Positions 58,047 to 64,000 of a DNA stretch of 64,000 bases are shown here, one piece after another. Within the stretch, counting starts at the first letter, position 1. Every line of letters starts with the position of its first letter. The notes beneath the pieces are model-generated. The model did no database searches, was not told the DNA's origin, and worked only from the letters and a program-made list of their open reading frames with translations. This stretch comes from Ustulina deusta (lineage: Eukaryota > Ascomycota > Sordariomycetes > Xylariales > Xylariaceae), in contig JAJNNX010000003.1 in NCBI GenBank assembly GCA_023159155.1, forward strand, positions 1 to 64,000, read 5' to 3'. The translations under genes were made by a program, and so were the position numbers.

Positions 58047-58919
58047 AATGACGCAGCAGGACTTGGCGAAGCGAGTCTAGTTACTTAGTTCGGTATAGTT
58101 GCTCACCGAGTAATTAGTGTAGCACGTAGTTAAAGGGTTCATTCCACCACAGTATTATGAAGAATTCGCTAGGACCAGTCTTCATCGCCACCAAAAGCTC
58201 TTAGTAGATATATTATCTGTCAGAGACGGGGAAACGTGACTACCCTTGGCTCAGCTTTCTTGTGCGTTCAATTTTCTGTCTAACAAATGCAATTTCGAAA
58301 TTCTAGCGCTTCAAATTACGTGTCTGATACCATGTGACCGAGTCATGGTCGTCACAAATATGTGGGCGTCACTATAGTAAGTGTAGACTAGAAAACGCTT
58401 CAGAGGATTACTCCAGTAACCAGAGCACCACTGTAGGTTACCAACTCCTTATTCTTAGTCCCGGTCGTTTGGTTGAGCCGTGTCCGGCTATTTATAGGCA
58501 TTAAATTTGGTGCCAAACTATGCTGCTAGCTTGCTGGGCTTGATGAACAAGTGTGGTGAATTGTGGATTCGCCCTCAGAGTTGACGATTAGTGAACCTTA
58601 TTCCTCCACTTCAAAGTTTAAACGAGCATATTACTATTAGAAAGGGGTTTCCAATACGAATTATATAACCCTGTCCTATTGGTTGGTAGTTGCCCAAAAC
58701 ATCGCAGGTGCATGGTGCCAAAGTGTATATTTCAGCTATTGAGATTACGTACTAGCTGTATCTGATGGACCGGAGATATCCTAACATATTCTCAGGCAAA
58801 GAGATATTGGCCGTGAATGTGATGATGATCAACTAAGTTAAACTAGATTAGACTGTCTCCCAAGACGAGGATAATAGTCTGTTTCCTGCGTTTGGGTGAT
58901 CAGTGAGAATAGACAAGCT
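58047..58919. other. Intergenic, nothing recognised
   Basis: AT-leaning sequence without a supported frame, repeat or RNA gene. Confidence 0.35.
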
Positions 58920-59700
58920 TAGTATTAATATTTACTTGAGGGTGTTGTTCTTAACCCCAGTAAGAATCTGAATATAGCCACTACAAATGCTATCCCCAGT
59001 GACATGCCAGCCACTTCTTTGCGTGTCACTCAATCTCCAAAGTTATTAATGTATATTTGCATCATAGCCTCCGCTTCGGTCATCTTGGCCCTATGTTGTA
59101 GTTGAGCGTTCCGCGTCTCCGATTTGCATTTCGCCAGCACCCCGCGGGAAAATTACTTCCCCGACGATCGCTATATTTGCAAGCCTGTTAGCGCTTCTAC
59201 CCTTTTAAGTCCTTGCAGGGATTTCCTAAGATGCTATTGCCCGTGAGGTATATTCAGAAGCCACAAGACACCACGCTAGAGAGTACAGTAGAGTCTATTT
59301 TATCGCCATATGAAAGGGTTGGGGCTTGAAGAAAATATTAGGATCCATCATTAGTTAGACGTCTTCTTGGGAAGAGGAAGAGCGAAATCACCTTGAGGTT
59401 ACCATTGTTTCAGCTTCCGAGATATCAAATTAAAAAAGATATCGAGTCCCTTAGCGTCTTGTATTCTATTTAAATATTCTAGCTAATCTGCATACTTTAC
59501 TTGGAACTAGGAATAAACCAACAGAAATGGCAATAAGAATAGTGGCAGATATTGGACAATGTTACCAAAATTCCCTCACAGACTAAGATCGCAATCTCTT
59601 CGTCGAGGTTGCTATCCCGCGCGCGCGTGATTTCCGGCCCGTCCGTCGAGGATATCCACACGAGTAAATTGCCGCCCGTCTTGATCCTATGGCTTCTGTA
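58920..59700 (-). pseudogene. Coding relics of an unidentified membrane protein
   Basis: On the minus strand about 59,690-59,575 reads KTGGNLLVWISSTDGPEITR and on to DEEIAILV. After 350 bases of non-coding sequence, about 59,180-58,930 reads ANIAIVGEVIFPRGVLAKCK, then AEAMMQIYINNFGD, a TGA, and EVAGMSLGIAFVVAIFRFLL, a likely transmembrane helix. The TGA could be a former Trp codon changed by G-to-A. The blocks look like one decayed gene but I cannot name the family. Confidence 0.4.
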
Positions 59701-61074
59701 AGAGGTCCCTAGTAATTAGATTGTGTGTCACCTGTGAACGGTGGATGGTGAATTACGTCGAGTTAAAAACTGTGGATTCTGATACCAAATAGTAAAAGGA
59801 AGGGGAAATATTTAGGAGCTAATTAAGGCTCCCCATCTATACGTCGCATATATTTCGTAGTATCCCTTTATTCCGTTTATAGTGATGTTAGAAGTTAGTT
59901 CATAAGAGACAGCAAACTCACAGCCAATTTTGGGAGGTAGCTAGCTACCCTGGAGCGCTTTCTACGATCTGCGCTCGACCAAAATCTATAAGCTCATGGA
60001 TACGAAGATGTGATCGCCATCAAGGTTGAGACTGCTTACCATCACCAAAATAGGAAATGCATGGATTAATATAACATATAACTATTATAGAATGGTGGAG
60101 GGGGAAACAACCCCACACCTAAAGAAAATAATAATAATAATAAAAACCCGTGTCATTATCACAGTGAATATCATTGTGCGCTATTTGCTCAATCTGTTTT
60201 CGATCGTCGACATGATCCGCATCCTTTCTTGCCAGGTGGCACTCCCCTACCACCTCCGGGGAGGCATGTTATCCCGATGCAAAAACCAACGATTTTGAGA
60301 TGATTATTACTTGTCAACCTTCCACATTCGATCCAAGGCAGCCCATCCAACCGCAACCTGTGAAGGATCAAGAATACGCTTTTACATCAACCATAATCTG
60401 CGTTGTTAGTTGTTGGGTAAAGTTATGGGTTTGCGAATCTGACATCTCTAGTCTGGCTGAACTGTAGCTTGCAACACGCAATAGTTATGAGACTAACTTT
60501 TGTCAATAAACATGATGAGTCGATGAAGTTGGTGAAACAACTAAGTACGTAACCAAGTACGTGGCTAAATATAAGTGATAATCATCACTAAATAGATCGA
60601 CATGTCCACCTACCGGGTACATGCCATGTCTGGGGAAGTGGATATATTATTCCCCGCGAGATTTTTGAGGGATGCCAAGATTACGTGATACTCAGTCCAG
60701 ACATTAGCCGTCTACAGTAGGTCTCAGTGAGGTCCGAGCCCGGGCACTGTCTTGGCACTTAGACTTGGCTGTCTCGAAGGTCTTCTAAAGTCAAATAATG
60801 AAAAGGAGATAAGACAGATCGGAACTTCCAACTCTCTAGTCTAGAGGACTTTCAGTTCTTATTTCCTTTCTGTTATAGGCTGGTTGTTTTATTTCCATCC
60901 CCCCTCTTCTCTTTTTTCATTGAGTTTTCGGCTTACTTCTTCTGGTGTTAGTGGAGGCGGTTCTATCAGGCCTCGCACTGACATATAACCATCACGAAGT
61001 TTTTCATTAGTGAAAATAACAATGAGGTAAAAATGTCAAGTTTGAAGACACCGAAATGCTAAGCTGATAACTCG
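59701..61074. other. Intergenic region
   Basis: No supported gene. AAT triplets at about 60,126-60,143. The last 150 bases are C/T-rich and lie upstream of the Mid2-like gene. Confidence 0.4.
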
Positions 61075-62144
61075 ATGATTAGGGTCTCTATACGTCAGCG
61101 AAGGCGGACGCTGCCTGGTTTTCAGATCCCCCGACGAGCGGACGAGAGACTGAAGCTTGACACAACGGCCGCGGTTGTGCCAGTTGATGATGAGTCGCCA
61201 GCCGATGAGTTTTCCGATGACGAATCATCAGACGATGAAGATTCTGACGACGAGGGGGGAGTAGGGACCCGACCTTCTACATCACTTGGGCCGGGGACCA
61301 CGACGATGTCAACATCAAGCCACTCGACACTAGCTGCAGCTCCTACGACCACCCTACTGACAACAACCACATTACCTCCTCTCTCTTCAACTCTCATATC
61401 TTCTTCGGTTACGCCCATTGTGTCCACAAGCACTAGTACCCTAGGCGATCTGACAATCTCAACCTTCGTATTACCGCAAAGTACAAGTGATGGCTCGACC
61501 AACGTGCCGCAAACTGGCAGCTCCACCAATCCACCTGATGACACTGCAGGCAGTACGTCAAAAAATTCACAGAGGGCCGGCCAAATTGCAGGTGGAACGA
61601 TCGGTGGGTATTCATTCTCAGACGGGCGATGAGCCGGTCGGCTCACCACCTACATGAAACAAGTTTCTAATCTTAGGTAATAGGTGGCATAGCATTTATA
61701 GGCCTCGCTATCTTTGCTATCTGGACATGGCGTCGTCGTTGTCGGAGTCAAGCCAACCATCTGTCCAGAGCGTCTGACGCCAGCATACAATACCTAGCTG
61801 AACAACCACGAGGACCCGGCAAATCCAGGTCTCCATCCAGCATCATGAATCAGCTGATGACGGCGGCTTATGCAGCTGAAGATGGGCAAGATTACCGCAA
61901 CAGCGGGCGGATTGTAGACAACTACGCAAACGAGAAGCGGGGGCTCTCTGCCTATGGAAATGAGAGTACGGAGCGGCTCACAGCTCCCGCGGCGGCGCAG
62001 CTGCGACCCCCGTCGATAGCTGGCCGGACCGAGACGACAAACGAGACGGAGAGCACATGGAAAACATGGGGTGTTTTAGCAAGAAGTTCGCGGATATCTG
62101 TGCCTAGAAATTGGTGGGTTGATCGATACTTTCGGATGAGCTGA
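61075..62144 (+). CDS. Mid2-like Ser/Thr-rich single-pass membrane protein
   Basis: Exons 61075-61603 and 61684-62144, in phase, 329 residues. The ectodomain has an acidic stretch (DDESSDDEDSDDEGG) and then about 110 residues rich in Ser and Thr, expected to be O-mannosylated. Splicing joins AGQIAGGTIG to GIAFIGLAIFAIW, creating the transmembrane helix, followed by the basic stop-transfer RRRCRS and a polar cytoplasmic tail of about 130 residues. This layout is that of fungal Mid2/Wsc-type cell-wall sensors and related proteins. No signal peptide is visible at the first ATG, so either an upstream exon is missed or the 5' end is lost. The function is inferred from architecture only. Confidence 0.7.
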
Positions 62145-62632
62145 GTGTACGAGCGGCTTTGTGGTCCTACAGGGGAGTTAGGCAATATTGCGCGAACGGT
62201 GCGTTACGTGTGTGGCATTTCCCAAGTTCTATAGCTTGAACCAACGTCCATATGATCCAAACAATGGAAGAGTAAAACAAGAAGCATCGAGGAGGAGGGG
62301 TTGAGGCGGACGCGATTAGTATTTACATAGCATGGATAGAGAACAGATAGCCAGAATAAAGCTGCGTTGCTGTGCAAGATTTATCGCAACTATAGTGTCT
62401 ATTTCAGTTACTCTAGATCATGGGGAGTAGGCTCCAATTTCAGATTTATCCCACAACAGCCAGTCTCCGTCATGTCCGCCTTGATTTTACTATATATTCA
62501 TCCACGACTTCCAGGTTCGGGGAAGGGTATATTCGCATAGAACGGCCTCGACCTCATTCGAGCACTGTCGTTTCCCCGGCTACAGCAGTCTACCTTGTCT
62601 TCCATACCCTTTGATACTACCCATGTACTCAT
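62145..62632. other. Convergent 3' intergenic region
   Basis: Lies between the 3' ends of the Mid2-like gene (plus) and the amidohydrolase (minus); no gene recognised. Confidence 0.5.
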
Positions 62633-63740
62633 TCAAGACTTGATTCCATAGGCCTTCAGCGCCGTTCCGCCCCAGATCATTTTCTTCTGCTCGTCGTCGA
62701 ATGAAGCCATCCAGCACAAACGCTCGACTATCTTCTTCCACTTCTCCCAAGCACCATCACCGACGCCTACCGTACAGATGGGCCAGTCGCTAGCGAACAT
62801 GATGCGATCTGCACCGAAACTAGCAACAATGATGGTCAACCACGGCATAAGTGCCTCGAAGATCTCCTTAGGGGGTCGCTGCTTCAGGGACTCGGGCATT
62901 TCCGAGAATCCGCCTGATAATTTCATATACGTACGGCTACACTTGCTGAGTGTAAACATAGCCGTGCGCCACGCGATGAACGATGTGCTTGTGTGTGTAT
63001 TGTAAACCTCCAGATCAGGCTTGCACATATGATCTGCGTAATAAGTGCTTAGTTCGACTATCCAACTGTCGATAGATGCCAGCAAAACTTGTTGTCAACT
63101 TACTGATAATAAAAACAACCTTCTCCTCTTCCGAAACACCCTCGTGCGCGCGGTCGATCATCTCGACGACCTCTTCAAGCTGTGCTCGACCCCGTCGGTG
63201 CTGGTCAACACCCAGCTCGAACACGAGGCCCTTGCGGCCAAGCAGCTTCAAACTCTCGATGAGATCATCTTGCAACATGGTGCCACTAGGCTTATCCTGC
63301 AGCAAGTACCTGAACCCCCTGATCTTAGGCCAGCTCTCGCCCGCCTCCTTCTTCACGAGCACGATGTACCTCTCCATAGCCAGAGGGCCGCTTGGCAAAG
63401 GGGCCCAAGGGATAAAGGCAACACACAGCGACGCATCTTCTTTGGAGTGCCCCTCGCCAGGCTTCGGCTGGGCCGTGACGATGCGCTTCAGCCACGAGAC
63501 CTCCATCAACGGGCCCTCCCAGCCGCTGCCATCCTCGAGCCCGGCGTCGAGGTCATGCTTGCGATCTGCCTCGACGAAGACGAAGCCATCAGGCGGGGAA
63601 CTGGCCGAGGCGGCCTTGTAATCCTCGACGGACTGCTGTTTCGCTAGTGGGTTTTCTGGCGAACACCAAGCAAGCGTGGGGATTTCAGATCCGGGGTACA
63701 GGTGGACATGAGCATCGATGATTGGGATGTCGGCAGGCAT
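62633..63740 (-). CDS. Amidohydrolase family 2 (TIM-barrel metal-dependent hydrolase)
   Basis: Exons 63740-63104 and 63033-62633, joined in phase (FII-NHMCKPDLE), 345 residues. IDAHVHLYP near the N-terminus is the HxH metal site. The first-exon blocks AFIPWAPLP, KIRGFRYLLQD and VFELGVDQHRRG follow the family order. In the second exon, MKLSGGFSEMP and FASDWPICTVG provide the barrel Asp that completes the site. The set matches fungal lactonase/dicarboxylate hydrolases related to L-rhamnono-lactonase and 2-pyrone-4,6-dicarboxylate lactonase; the actual substrate is unknown. No signal peptide is present, so the enzyme is probably cytosolic. The intron is 70 nt. Confidence 0.88.
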
Positions 63741-64000
63741 GCCGACGGATTATCCTGCAAGCGCTGGACGTGCAAACGGTGGACAAGCAAGACGGGCTGG
63801 CGAGGATCCGACGACCAATTCCGATCCGGCTCTCGCTAGTCAGAGAGAAGAGGGACGGCTCGGGTCTGAAACGGCGGGCGTTCGTGTTGCAGATGGGAAA
63901 GGTTCATGGAAAGCTTCTTCGCCTTGCTAGAGAGACTTCCACATGTACATATGTACCTACTTATGCAGGAGGTAGATGAGGTACTTCATGTCCTTGCACT
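63741..64000. other. Upstream flank of the amidohydrolase gene
   Basis: 260 bases to the window edge. Contains GTACCTACTTATG-type motifs near 63,952. No gene recognised. Confidence 0.4.

Overview
This window is filamentous ascomycete nuclear DNA (Pezizomycotina, probably Sordariomycetes). The basis is short GT..AG introns in many genes, core fungal genes (Spo14-type phospholipase D, RTF1, COQ7), a zinc-cluster regulator, a 6-cysteine secreted protein, and an AT-rich retrotransposon block whose LTRs differ almost only by C-to-T/G-to-A transitions, as expected from repeat-induced point mutation (RIP). Species cannot be named from the sequence alone.

Layout. (1) 1-10,560: an AT-rich isochore with two related LTR retrotransposons in opposite orientation. 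One is complete in outline (LTRs 1979-2159 and 9440-9618). The other runs off the left edge (LTR 468-645, minus strand) and begins with 84 TAA units. (2) 10,560-25,700: accessory, partly decayed. It holds a ketopantoate reductase-like gene, an aldo/keto reductase pseudogene, a 652-bp non-autonomous Mutator-like element with a 9-bp target duplication, a small secreted cysteine protein, an adenylosuccinate lyase gene with 18 introns, a large unidentified pseudogene, a 13-bp minisatellite and an intron-rich MFS transporter. (3) 28,000-54,600: mostly core genes with few introns: PLD1, a coiled-coil protein, a mitochondrial-type Rieske/FAD oxidoreductase (AIF3-like), a decayed Zn2Cys6 factor, RTF1 and COQ7 (divergent), a GNAT with an apparent frameshift, and a secreted SGNH hydrolase. 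(4) 54,600-64,000: a sparse region with one small conserved-looking gene, 4 kb without an intact gene but with coding relics, a Mid2-like single-pass membrane protein and an amidohydrolase.

No single pathway spans the window. The most unusual item is the 19-exon adenylosuccinate lyase: every exon joins in frame to a 510-residue protein with the catalytic signature kept, although it sits among RIP-scarred DNA and pseudogenes. Gene models below were assembled by reading splice sites by eye and checking codon phase across each junction. They have not been confirmed by transcripts or database search.
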